Shown here: piece by piece, positions 1-7,715 of the stretch | Position numbering within the stretch: position 1 is the first letter of the stretch | Layout of the letters: every line of letters begins with the position of its first letter | Assembly: GCA_000435595.1 (NCBI GenBank) | Contig: FR895452.1 | Location: 53,335-107,409, forward strand | Direction of reading: 5' to 3' | Origin: Firmicutes bacterium CAG:882 | GTDB taxonomy: Bacteria; Bacillota; Clostridia; Lachnospirales; Lachnospiraceae | DNA: 54,075 nucleotides | Program-made: the position numbers and the translations under genes | The notes under the pieces: model-generated | Told to the model about the DNA's origin: nothing | Seen by the model: the letters and a program-made list of their open reading frames with translations, nothing else | Databases searched by the model: none

Positions 1-1223
1 GTCGTGATGCAAATCTTGCACGCAAGGAAGAGGAACTTAATCGTAAGAGACAGGAAGTCGAGGAGCTCAGCTCTAAGAGAGTACAGGAACTGGAAAGAAT
101 TTCTGGTTTAACCTCCGAACAGGCAAAAGATTATCTTTTGAAGACTGTTGAAGATGAAGTAAAGCATGAAACCGCGGTTATGGTCAAGGAGTTAGAGGCC
201 AGAGCCAAGGAAGAGGCGAACAAGAAGGCAAAGGAATATGTCGTAACAGCAATACAGAAGTGTGCTGCTGATCATGTATCTGAGGCCACAATTTCAGTTG
301 TTCAGCTTCCTAATGATGAGATGAAGGGCAGAATCATTGGCAGAGAGGGACGTAACATCAGAACTCTTGAGACAATGACGGGAGTTGATTTGATAATTGA
401 TGATACTCCGGAGGCAGTTATCCTGTCCGGATTTGATCCGGTACGCCGTGAGGTCGCAAGAATAGCTCTTGAGAAGCTTATTGTTGATGGCCGTATCCAT
501 CCTGCAAGAATTGAGGAGATGGTTGAGAAGGCGCAGAAGGAAGTTGAGACCATGATGAGAGAAGAGGGCGAGGCTGCAACACTTGAAGTTGGTGTTCATG
601 GCATACACCCTGAGCTTGTGAGACTTCTCGGTAAGATGAAGTTCAGAACGAGCTATGGTCAGAATGCACTCAAGCATTCGATTGAAGTTGCACATCTTTC
701 CGGTTTGCTTGCCGGTGAGATTGGTGTTGATATCAGAACCGCCAAGCGTGCAGGTCTTCTGCATGATATTGGTAAGGCACTTGATCACGAGATGGAAGGC
801 TCACATATTCAGATTGGTGTTGATCTTTGTAAGAAGTACAAGGAGTCCGATATTGTTATCAATGCAGTAGAGGCACACCACGGAGATGTTGAACCTCAGT
901 CGCTCATAGCATGCATCGTACAGGCTGCGGATGCTATATCTGCTGCAAGACCCGGTGCACGTAGAGAGACACTTGAGACATATACCAACAGACTTAAACA
1001 GTTAGAAGATATTACCAACTCCTTTGATGGCGTTGAGAAGTCTTTTGCTATTCAGGCAGGTAGAGAAGTCAGAATTATGGTAGTTCCTGAGGCAGTTGAT
1101 GATGCTGAGATGGTACTTCTTGCAAGGGATATTTCTAAGAAGATAGAGGCAGAGTTACAGTATCCCGGACAGATTAAGGTCAGCTTAATCCGCGAGTCGC
1201 GAGTAGTTGATTATGCTAAGTAG
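1..1223 (+). CDS. rny: Ribonuclease Y, 5'-truncated by the window edge
   Basis: Membrane-anchored endoribonuclease that starts mRNA decay in Firmicutes. The reading frame is open from base 3, so the N-terminal membrane anchor and part of the coiled coil lie outside the window. The visible protein begins with a charged, Glu/Lys/Arg-rich coiled coil. A KH RNA-binding domain follows (GRIIGREGRNIR motif near base 330), then an HD phosphohydrolase domain with H..HD signatures (HSIEVAHLSG, GLLHDIGKA, AHHGD). The C-terminus is intact and ends in VVDYAK. A TTG at 138 is in frame but internal to the coiled coil and not a real start. A strong terminator follows. Confidence 0.96.
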   Translation, partial: RDANLARKEEELNRKRQEVEELSSKRVQELERISGLTSEQAKDYLLKTVEDEVKHETAVMVKELEARAKEEANKKAKEYVVTAIQKCAADHVSEATISVVQLPNDEMKGRIIGREGRNIRTLETMTGVDLIIDDTPEAVILSGFDPVRREVARIALEKLIVDGRIHPARIEEMVEKAQKEVETMMREEGEAATLEVGVHGIHPELVRLLGKMKFRTSYGQNALKHSIEVAHLSGLLAGEIGVDIRTAKRAGLLHDIGKALDHEMEGSHIQIGVDLCKKYKESDIVINAVEAHHGDVEPQSLIACIVQAADAISAARPGARRETLETYTNRLKQLEDITNSFDGVEKSFAIQAGREVRIMVVPEAVDDAEMVLLARDISKKIEAELQYPGQIKVSLIRESRVVDYAK

Positions 1224-1244
1224 TTTTAGCAAGGTTTAAAACCC

Positions 1245-1288
1245 AAGGAAAGTATTGAGATTACAATGTTTCAATACTTTCCTTTTTT
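1245..1288 (+). terminator. Rho-independent terminator of rny
   Basis: A perfect 14-bp stem (arms 1245-1258 and 1271-1284) has a 12-nt loop and ends in six T residues, 21 bases after the rny stop codon. Confidence 0.92.
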
Positions 1289-1409
1289 AGTGTTTATAAT
1301 ATTATGTTTGTTTTCTTGTATTTTATACATTGATTTTTTTGAATCTTTTAAAATAATTGAAACATTTCCCACATATATGTACACTTATTATATGACTTTA
1401 AAGTTGATG

Positions 1410-1437
1410 AATGCGTAAGCAGTAATGTATACGCATT
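1410..1437. repeat. Inverted repeat upstream of the sigma factor gene
   Basis: AATGCGTA (1410-1417) and TACGCATT (1430-1437) are perfect 8-bp arms around a 12-nt spacer, about 33 bases before the sigma factor start. It could be an operator or a hairpin in the mRNA leader. The rest of 1289-1469 is AT-rich; I see no convincing consensus promoter there. Confidence 0.5.
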
Positions 1438-1469
1438 GATAAAAGATAATCCGCCAAGGGGGATTTTAC

Positions 1470-1940
1470 ATGAAGGATGAATTTATCGAATTATATACTG
1501 CAGTATATAAGGATTTATATAGGTATGCGCTCTATGTCCTTGGAAACAGGGAGGATGCGGAGGATGCCGTGAGTGAAGCGGTGGTCGATGCGTATGCCGA
1601 ATTCGGGAAATTGAGGGATAAGGGGGCATTTAAAGGCTGGATATTTAAGATTTTATCCGCGAAGTGCAAGAGAAGGCTTAAGGGGTATGTCAATAAGACC
1701 TTGGAGCTTGATGAGGCATTGGATACGGTGGTATCTGTGGAGGCAGAGGATATTGCGGGCAGAGTTGATTTGCAGAATGCATTTGCAATGCTTGATGGCA
1801 GGGAGCGTCAGGTGATTGCCATGTCCTTGATTGCAGGGTATGAGGGCGAGACAATCGCGAGGCTGATGAAGATGAACCACAATACGGTTCGGACGGTCAA
1901 GAGCAGGGCACTTGAAAAACTCAGAAGAATGTTGGTATAG
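1470..1940 (+). CDS. ECF-type RNA polymerase sigma factor
   Basis: 156-residue sigma-70 family protein of the extracytoplasmic-function type, which directs RNA polymerase to a stress or envelope regulon. Region 2 occupies about residues 8-75, with the usual NREDAEDAVSEA and FKGWIFKIL segments. Region 4 lies at about 95-152, with a helix-turn-helix around GETIARLMKMNHNTVRTVKS. Length is normal for a minimal ECF factor. The start has a purine-rich ribosome site (AAGGGGGA). The next gene, 35 bases on, encodes a membrane protein with an anti-sigma-like N-terminus, so the pair probably forms a sigma/anti-sigma unit. The ECF subgroup cannot be assigned by eye. Confidence 0.9.
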   Translation: MKDEFIELYTAVYKDLYRYALYVLGNREDAEDAVSEAVVDAYAEFGKLRDKGAFKGWIFKILSAKCKRRLKGYVNKTLELDEALDTVVSVEAEDIAGRVDLQNAFAMLDGRERQVIAMSLIAGYEGETIARLMKMNHNTVRTVKSRALEKLRRMLV

Positions 1941-1975
1941 AATATGCGGGTTATATGTGAAATGGAGGAATGAAC

Positions 1976-4093
1976 ATGGATGATAAATTTTTGAGGGATA
2001 GGATAAGGGATGATGAAGTGGATGTGCCTGAATCTCTACTGCCTGAGAATATATCAAAAAAGCTGGATGCAGGGGCAGATAATACAAAGAAGCAAGGTGT
2101 AAAGACGCTATCAAGGAATATAAGAAGCATTGCACTGGCGGCAGCGGCAGTAATTGTGGTTGCGGCGGGAGCGTCGATGGTGAGCAGACTGTCTCCGAAA
2201 AATACTTCCGGCAGCAATGAGGATATGTATGAGTATGAAAAGATGCTGGAGACAACGACTGAAGAAACAACAGGGGTGACGGCTGGCATGGAAATGACGA
2301 TATATGATGAGCTTTATGAAAAGCTTATAGGAAGAAATTATATTGATGACGGATATTATATCCGGAATGACAGTGATATAACAGGCAGTGCAGAAACAGG
2401 TGCAGGACATTATGACAGTGCGGTTAATGAGAATGTGCGGAATGATATAACTACGGACACTGCCTCAGGCTCAGAAAGTAAAGACTTTTCGAAGAATAAT
2501 GACCAGGAGGAGGGGGTGTCAGAGGGCAATATTTTTATCACCGACGGAAAGTATCTCTATGTGATGAAGAAGCCGGATGATGTGTATGTGGGAACACGTT
2601 CTGTCTCGATATGTGCCGTAGACGGCGGAGCGCTTGATGAGAGTAGCCGGATACAGCTTGATAAGCTTGCGGGGTATGAGTATGTAGATTACAACACGAT
2701 GTATGTTGATGGAAATGTACTGGTTATTACCGGATATGCTTATAGCCGCTATGCCTATGAACCTGGATGCATAAGCTTCGGAATGTTTTATGATATATCG
2801 GACAAAGAAGCTCCTAAGTATATCAATATGGTGACTCAGAGCGGATACTATGTATCATCGAGAATTACCGACGGCGTGCTATATTTGATATCACACTATA
2901 CGCCGGATTACAGCTGCAGCGAGGGTGAATATGAAAGCTATATTCCGATGTATGACGGTATGCTTGCAGGTGAGCATAATATATATTGTCCTGAGTATGT
3001 GAACGACAGAAGCTATACGGTAATAGGCTCTGTTGTCTTGAAGAATCCGATGTCATATAAGGACACAGAGGCGGTGGTGCTGAGCTCAGACAATATGTAT
3101 GTGAGCGAGAATGCGATATATTTTCTTTCATACCAGCCGTATATGTGGTATGGTTATGAGATAATTAATGATGTGGAGAATGATGAATTGCAGACGGATG
3201 GCGTGCAGAGTGAAGGAATAACCGGATATGAGACTGAGAAATCAAGAAGCAGGCTTATGAAGTTCTCCACAGAAAACGGAAATATTGAATATGCAGGTGA
3301 GACAGAGGTATGCGGAAGCGCTGACAGTCAGTTCTCTTTCAGTGAGTATAACGGATATATCAGAATTGTGACGACCACATATGATTATACCTATTATGAA
3401 CCGAGCTGCGGACTGTATATTTTTGACAGCGACTTAAAGCTTGTAGGAAGCATCGAGGATATCGCTAATGGTGAGACAGTTAAATCATCAAGATTTCTCG
3501 GCAATATGGCATATTTTGTGACGTTTAGAAATACTGACCCGCTGTTCGTGGTCGATATGTCCGACCCGGCTGATCCGGTCATAGTTGATGAACTTAAGCT
3601 TCCGGGATTTTCAGAATATCTTCATCCTTACGGAGAAGGAAAAATGTTAGGTCTTGGGTATGAAGCGGATGAGAGCAACGGCAGAGTCAGCAATGTCAAG
3701 ATGAGTATGTTTGACATAAGCGATCCTTATGATATATCTGAGGAGAACAGGCTGCAGCTTGAGGCGTATTATTCGGGTGCTCTCTATGAGCACAGGGCAA
3801 TACTTGTCGATGCGCAGAGAAATCTGATAGGTTTTTCGACCGAGGAAAATATAATTGAGGCGGATGAGACGGGGGCGAACATAGTCGGAAAGCTTGCTCA
3901 GATATACAGACTTTACAGGTACGATGATAATGATGGTTTTGTAGAACTTATCGAATGTGTGCTTGATGTGTACTCATACGATTATCCGAGGGCTGTATAT
4001 ATAGGGGATTATCTCTACATTTTTGACGGTGTCGAGAGCATATATACTTATGAATTGAACGATTACAGCCTTATTGGTGTGACTGAATTTTGA
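1976..4093 (+). CDS. Membrane-anchored beta-propeller domain protein, possible anti-sigma or sensor
   Basis: About 705 residues. A short acidic cytoplasmic N-terminus carries a VPESLLPENISKKL segment, followed by a single Ala/Val-rich membrane helix near residues 50-68. An acidic Ser/Thr/Gly linker leads into a large extracellular domain that matches the Beta_propel family (PF09826) opening, with DFSKNNDQEEGVSEG and then TDGKYLYV. The extracellular domain is Tyr- and Asp-rich. The ATG at 1976 is preferred because GGAGG at 1964-1968 is 7 bases away; the in-frame ATG at 1970 would be only one base from it. It sits directly after the ECF sigma gene, so I infer that the N-terminus holds the sigma factor and the propeller senses an outside signal. 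No zinc-finger anti-sigma motif is visible. Confidence 0.82.
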   Translation: MDDKFLRDRIRDDEVDVPESLLPENISKKLDAGADNTKKQGVKTLSRNIRSIALAAAAVIVVAAGASMVSRLSPKNTSGSNEDMYEYEKMLETTTEETTGVTAGMEMTIYDELYEKLIGRNYIDDGYYIRNDSDITGSAETGAGHYDSAVNENVRNDITTDTASGSESKDFSKNNDQEEGVSEGNIFITDGKYLYVMKKPDDVYVGTRSVSICAVDGGALDESSRIQLDKLAGYEYVDYNTMYVDGNVLVITGYAYSRYAYEPGCISFGMFYDISDKEAPKYINMVTQSGYYVSSRITDGVLYLISHYTPDYSCSEGEYESYIPMYDGMLAGEHNIYCPEYVNDRSYTVIGSVVLKNPMSYKDTEAVVLSSDNMYVSENAIYFLSYQPYMWYGYEIINDVENDELQTDGVQSEGITGYETEKSRSRLMKFSTENGNIEYAGETEVCGSADSQFSFSEYNGYIRIVTTTYDYTYYEPSCGLYIFDSDLKLVGSIEDIANGETVKSSRFLGNMAYFVTFRNTDPLFVVDMSDPADPVIVDELKLPGFSEYLHPYGEGKMLGLGYEADESNGRVSNVKMSMFDISDPYDISEENRLQLEAYYSGALYEHRAILVDAQRNLIGFSTEENIIEADETGANIVGKLAQIYRLYRYDDNDGFVELIECVLDVYSYDYPRAVYIGDYLYIFDGVESIYTYELNDYSLIGVTEF

Positions 4094-4114
4094 TGGGGGT
4101 ATAATTTAACGTGG

Positions 4115-4146
4115 AAGTCCGGCTTGGGGGAGAGCCGGGCTTTTTT
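4115..4146 (+). terminator. Terminator after the beta-propeller gene
   Basis: A 10-bp stem with one G-T pair (arms 4115-4124 and 4133-4142) runs into a T tract ending at 4146. Confidence 0.88.
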
Positions 4147-4167
4147 GTGTAATAGGATGATGTTGGG

Positions 4168-4338
4168 GTCAAAACATGCCAACTTAATGTATGAGTGTAT
4201 AATGTATTATATTTATGCATATCAGCTCCATTGTACGAAGCAAGACGTTCTAAGAACATCTAAGCTTCTTCCAAAAGTCGTGATATGCATAAATATAACA
4301 TGCTATACACGATTAAAGTTCATAGAGCATGTTTTGAC
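4168..4338. repeat. Long hairpin-forming intergenic repeat element, full copy
   Basis: A 171-base imperfect palindrome. The outer arms GTCAAAACATGC (4168-4179) and its exact complement (4327-4338) are perfect over 12 bases. Inner arms 4195-4224 and 4281-4310 pair at 26 of 30 positions. The apex has a nested hairpin: GAAGC/GCTTC around GTTCT-A-AGAAC. A 61-base stretch (4193-4253) recurs at 20361-20421 with 55 of 61 bases identical. It encodes nothing plausible. It looks like a non-autonomous mobile or MITE-like element, or a structured RNA or terminator unit. Confidence 0.85.
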
Positions 4339-4410
4339 ACCTGAATCGTAATAGGAAACTTCGTTACTATTACACAAAAAAGTTCCGCGGGGGAAAAATT
4401 TAAAATGCTG

Positions 4411-4439
4411 TTGACAAAACTGCACATAAGCTGTATATA
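4411..4439 (+). promoter_or_regulatory. Sigma-A promoter of the ABC/GntR operon
   Basis: TTGACA at 4411-4416, a 17-base spacer and TATATA at 4434-4439. This is a near-consensus housekeeping promoter about 94 bases before the first gene of the operon. Confidence 0.82.
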
Positions 4440-4463
4440 TTGTATATACACAAATATATACAG
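4431..4463. promoter_or_regulatory. Candidate GntR/YtrA-type operator overlapping the -10 element
   Basis: TGTATATA (4432-4439) and TATATACA (4443-4450) form a perfect palindrome with a 3-base centre, and a further TATATACA half-site lies at 4455-4462. CTGTATATAT (4431-4440) and its complement (4454-4463) also form a perfect 10-bp pair. The site covers the -10 box, as expected for a repressor. The GntR protein encoded downstream in the same operon is the obvious candidate to bind here. Confidence 0.6.
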
Positions 4464-4532
4464 AAGCTAATGTAATAGAAAAACAATAAAACATGACTTA
4501 TTCAGAATGTCGTGAGGGCAGGGAGGGATTGT

Positions 4533-5348
4533 ATGAAAGGGCTGCATATAAGAAACTTAAAAAAGAAATACAACGATTTTGAACTCGGACCGATTGACAT
4601 GGACGTCGACGCCGGATATATTGTGGCGGTCATCGGAAGAAACGGTTGCGGCAAGAGCACGTTGTTTAACTGCCTGCTCGGGACGGAGAAGGCTGACGGT
4701 GAGTGTGGGTGGATTTCAGAGGATGATGAGGATGTGAAAAAACACTTTGCGTTTATTCTTGAGAGGTGTCCTTTTCCGAAAGACTACACGCCGACGGAAC
4801 TTTATAAGTGTTTCGGAAGCTTTTATGAGGGTTTTGACGGCGAAAAGTATTATGATGTTCTGAGAAGGTACAATATTCCGCAGGGAAAGCCGCTTGAGAA
4901 GCTGTCGAGAGGAAATATCATGGTTGTGCAGATGGCATTTGCGTTCGCGTACAAGTCGGAGGTATTGTTTCTTGATGAGCCGTCGGCACATCTTGACAGC
5001 TACGCGAGGGAGGAACTCTATAAGCTGGTAAGTGATTATGAGGATGAGGGACATATCATATTCTGGGCGAGCCATGTGATGGAGGAGCTTGACAGGATGG
5101 CTGATTATGTGCTCGCCATAAAGAAAGGACAGCAGGCATACTTCGGGACGAAGGAGGAGCTGACGGAAAGGTATCATATCGTGAAGGGAAGCAGAAATCA
5201 ACTCGATTATATGCAGAAGGCACTTGTAGGAAGAAGGGATGAGGAGAGCTTTTCGGTTGGAGTGATTGATACGTCGAAGGATTATCTAAAGCTTGCACCC
5301 GTAGATGAACCGGCAGGGCTTGGAGATATTGTGGAATATCTTTTGTAG
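4533..5348 (+). CDS. ABC transporter ATP-binding protein
   Basis: 271-residue ATPase subunit of an ABC exporter. Visible motifs are Walker A (GRNGCGKST), an LSRGN signature in place of LSGGQ, Walker B with D-loop (LFLDEPSAHLD) and the switch histidine (WASHV). The start is ATG 4533, six bases after GGGAGG; the upstream in-frame GTG at 4512 has no ribosome site. It is the first gene of a four-gene operon with a permease, a GntR regulator and a second ATPase. YtrA-like GntR/ABC clusters commonly serve antibiotic-peptide or cell-wall stress resistance, but the substrate here is unknown. Confidence 0.92.
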   Translation: MKGLHIRNLKKKYNDFELGPIDMDVDAGYIVAVIGRNGCGKSTLFNCLLGTEKADGECGWISEDDEDVKKHFAFILERCPFPKDYTPTELYKCFGSFYEGFDGEKYYDVLRRYNIPQGKPLEKLSRGNIMVVQMAFAFAYKSEVLFLDEPSAHLDSYAREELYKLVSDYEDEGHIIFWASHVMEELDRMADYVLAIKKGQQAYFGTKEELTERYHIVKGSRNQLDYMQKALVGRRDEESFSVGVIDTSKDYLKLAPVDEPAGLGDIVEYLL

Positions 5349-5368
5349 GATTTTAGGAGGAGATTATT

Positions 5369-6070
5369 ATGAATAACAGAATGTTTAAGCTGGCTTTTAA
5401 TACGGCTTGGTGCGACATAAAGCATTGCTTTACGGGATACAGGATTATTCTTATGCTTGTGATAGCGGCCTGTGCGGCAGTACCTCCGGACAACACGACG
5501 GTACTCTGTTTTGCATGGGTAATCGAGATGATGGTTATAAAGATGATGCCGTGCTGTGGGAGGATGCTTTTCATCATGCCGACGGATGTTCAGGAAAGAA
5601 AAAGGTTTATGGTGTACAGACAGCTTATTATGGAAGGGATATTCGCAGCACTTATTTTTCTGCTGGGCATTATGAGATATGTAATTTACGGATATAAGGG
5701 TGCCGTGCAGGCATATTTTATCAACAATCTTTTTGTGGTTGCGCTTATGCTGTTCGAGATGGGAAGTGCGGTATATTTCTGCGGATGGTATAAAAATGTG
5801 ACAATGAATGAAAAAGGGTTCGGAATATTTTTCAGCATAATGGCATGGATTAGCTTTTTTACAGGAATAAGTATGTCAGCATATGATGCGGGAAGCACAT
5901 TCTGCAAGGTGGCGACGGGGCTTGGGATTGGAGGAGTTATTGTTCAGGGACTTGTGAAGCTGTATTATATGGTTCGTTCTGAGTTCGATGAATACAAGTA
6001 TGTGAATGTAGGTCAGGGCTTGTACGGTGGGCAGAGAAAGAAAAGCAACGCCGCTGATGAGAGGTTCTGA
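5369..6070 (+). CDS. Putative ABC transporter permease
   Basis: 233-residue integral membrane protein with about six hydrophobic segments, near residues 20-40, 45-65, 80-105, 113-135, 145-165 and 178-200, and a Lys/Asp-rich tail. I recognise no named family motif. Its place between an ABC ATPase and a GntR regulator, 20 bases after the ATPase stop with AGGAGG at 5355-5360, makes it the membrane partner of that ATPase. A MLFIMPTDVQERKRFMVYRQ segment resembles the cytoplasmic loop typical of ABC-2-like bacterial permeases. It is shorter than most such permeases. Confidence 0.72.
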   Translation: MNNRMFKLAFNTAWCDIKHCFTGYRIILMLVIAACAAVPPDNTTVLCFAWVIEMMVIKMMPCCGRMLFIMPTDVQERKRFMVYRQLIMEGIFAALIFLLGIMRYVIYGYKGAVQAYFINNLFVVALMLFEMGSAVYFCGWYKNVTMNEKGFGIFFSIMAWISFFTGISMSAYDAGSTFCKVATGLGIGGVIVQGLVKLYYMVRSEFDEYKYVNVGQGLYGGQRKKSNAADERF

Positions 6071-6116
6071 CAGAAACACAATGCATGATGTGATATGACG
6101 AAAGGGCAGGGATTTG

Positions 6117-6488
6117 ATGCAGATAATTATTTCAGACAAGAGCAATGTGCCGATTTATGAGCAGATTACAAAGCAGATAAAGGAGGGAATATTAAGCCGC
6201 GCACTTGAGGCGGACGAGATGCTTCCGTCGATAAGACAGCTTGCAAAGGAGCTGCAAATCAGCGTGATAACGACCAAGAGAGCTTACGAGGAACTTGAAA
6301 ATGAGGGCATGATATATTCTGTGCCGCAAAAGGGCTTTTTCGTCTCTCCGAGTAAGGTCGAGATCCTGAAAGAAAAGAGATTAAAGCTTATAGAGGATGC
6401 GGCTTCGAAGCTTATAAGCGAGAGCCGTGCTGCGGGGCTTTCGCTCGATGAGATACAGTCGATGCTTGAGCTTCTATGGGAGGAATAA
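6117..6488 (+). CDS. GntR family transcriptional regulator, YtrA type
   Basis: 123 residues: a winged helix-turn-helix (residues ~10-75, YEQITKQIKEGI to VPQKGFFVS) followed by a short helical dimerisation tail, the hallmark of the YtrA subfamily. Members usually repress their own ABC operon and release DNA during envelope stress. The start is taken as ATG 6117 after GGGCAGGG; the preceding TTG would add one residue. The gene lies between the permease and a second ATPase gene, and the palindromes over the operon promoter at 4431-4463 are its likely target. Confidence 0.9.
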   Translation: MQIIISDKSNVPIYEQITKQIKEGILSRALEADEMLPSIRQLAKELQISVITTKRAYEELENEGMIYSVPQKGFFVSPSKVEILKEKRLKLIEDAASKLISESRAAGLSLDEIQSMLELLWEE

Positions 6489-6491
6489 AGC

Positions 6492-7640
6492 ATGGGAGAG
6501 AATAATCAGGAAAAAAATGCACTTGAAGTAAAAAATCTGTGCAGAAAACAGGGTAAATTTAAGCTCAATGATATAAGCTTTACGCTTCCGAGAGGCTATA
6601 TAATGGGGATTGTCGGGAGAATGGGTTCGGGAAAGACGACACTTTTAAAGAGTATATTAAATCCTGACCTTACGGACAGCGGAAGCGTGTTATACGATAA
6701 GCAGGCTGGCTTTATCATGGAGGATGCACCGTTTATCGAGGGTGCGACATTAAGAGAGAATATGGAGCTGTTTAAAAATCTCTACAATAATTATGACGAG
6801 GAGGAGTTTTACACGCGCATAAAGAGCGTAGGGCTTGGCGACCACAAGGTGTACGGTCTGCTCTCAAAGGGTGAGAAGGTGAGGTTTCAGTTCGCGTTTG
6901 CAATGGGACATCACCCGGAGCTTCTGCTGCTTGACGAACCGACGAGCGGGCTTGATGTGGCATTCCGACGGGAGTTCTTGTATATGCTTCAGGAAGCGGT
7001 CGAGAAGGAGATGGTGAGTGTGATAATCTCAACGCATCTGACGGGGGAGCTTGAGCGCATTGCGGATTTCATAGGAGTTATGGACAATGGGACGTTGAGC
7101 TTTGAGGAAAATTTGGACATGGCGGAGGTGGATGTGGCGGGAACTGCTCAAGATGAGAAGGTCTCACGTGGAAAAATCGATGCCCCCGATTTGAAGGAAC
7201 TTGTGTGCTTTTGCCATGAGACATATATAAAGAGCGGATTTGTTTCATATCTGCTCTGCTTCTTTCAATTCATCTTCGGATGGTTTGTGGGGTTCGGAAA
7301 TGAGGCAATGTTTTGTGCTATGTCACTTTGCTTTTGCGCGGCAGGAATGTTTATTCAATATATAGGGACGATGACGACACTTGGGGGAGATAACGGCAAC
7401 AGGGTGATGCTTATGCGGGCTGACAGTTTTTTCGGCATTGAGCCGTGGGCTGTATGGAGGGCACGCATGCGGTGCCTGTTAAGAACTTCATTGTGCTTTT
7501 TGATTGTTTATGTTGTGCAGCTTGCGGTAATAACTGCACTTACAGGGGGTGGAGAGTATATGCTTGCGGTGTTTGGAATTATTCTTGATTATGTGATTGT
7601 CGCTGCCGTGACGGCGATTGTGACGTTAATTTTTGGTTAG
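6492..7640 (+). CDS. ABC ATPase fused to a short membrane domain
   Basis: 382 residues. Residues 1-~215 form a complete ABC ATPase: Walker A GRMGSGKTT, signature LSKGEK, Walker B LLLDEPTSGLD and the switch in ISTHLTGE. After a linker, residues ~245-382 hold about four membrane segments and stop abruptly in a hydrophobic stretch. The membrane part parallels the first half of the upstream permease, with a charged loop between hydrophobic segments. It starts three bases after the GntR stop, with GGAGG ahead. It may be a natural half-transporter, or a permease gene truncated and fused to its ATPase. Confidence 0.85.
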   Translation: MGENNQEKNALEVKNLCRKQGKFKLNDISFTLPRGYIMGIVGRMGSGKTTLLKSILNPDLTDSGSVLYDKQAGFIMEDAPFIEGATLRENMELFKNLYNNYDEEEFYTRIKSVGLGDHKVYGLLSKGEKVRFQFAFAMGHHPELLLLDEPTSGLDVAFRREFLYMLQEAVEKEMVSVIISTHLTGELERIADFIGVMDNGTLSFEENLDMAEVDVAGTAQDEKVSRGKIDAPDLKELVCFCHETYIKSGFVSYLLCFFQFIFGWFVGFGNEAMFCAMSLCFCAAGMFIQYIGTMTTLGGDNGNRVMLMRADSFFGIEPWAVWRARMRCLLRTSLCFLIVYVVQLAVITALTGGGEYMLAVFGIILDYVIVAAVTAIVTLIFG

Positions 7641-7644
7641 GCAT

Positions 7645-7672
7645 TGCTATAAAAGTTTTTTTGCTTTATAAT
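7645..7672 (+). promoter_or_regulatory. Possible promoter of the RpiR gene
   Basis: TTGCTA (7645-7650), 16-base spacer, consensus TATAAT (7667-7672), 44 bases before the start codon. Confidence 0.5.
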
Positions 7673-7715
7673 GAGACTTTAGGATTATATATGTAATGAC
7701 ACGGAGCTGCAGGAG

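Noticed and set aside
294..788. Long minus-strand open frame opposite rny
   Set aside because: Shadow of the RNase Y KH and HD coding sequence; no start context and unusual composition.
1358..1363. TGAAAC as an ECF-type -35 for a self-controlled sigma promoter
   Set aside because: No matching CGTA/CGTC-like -10 at 16-17 bases; could be chance in an AT-rich spacer.
1653..2270. Minus-strand open frame opposite the sigma factor and beta-propeller genes
   Set aside because: His/Leu/Pro-rich composition typical of antisense shadows; the + strand genes are well supported.
4124..4351. 75-codon open frame in the spacer after the beta-propeller gene
   Set aside because: It starts inside the terminator and runs through the hairpin repeat; no ribosome site or protein-like composition.
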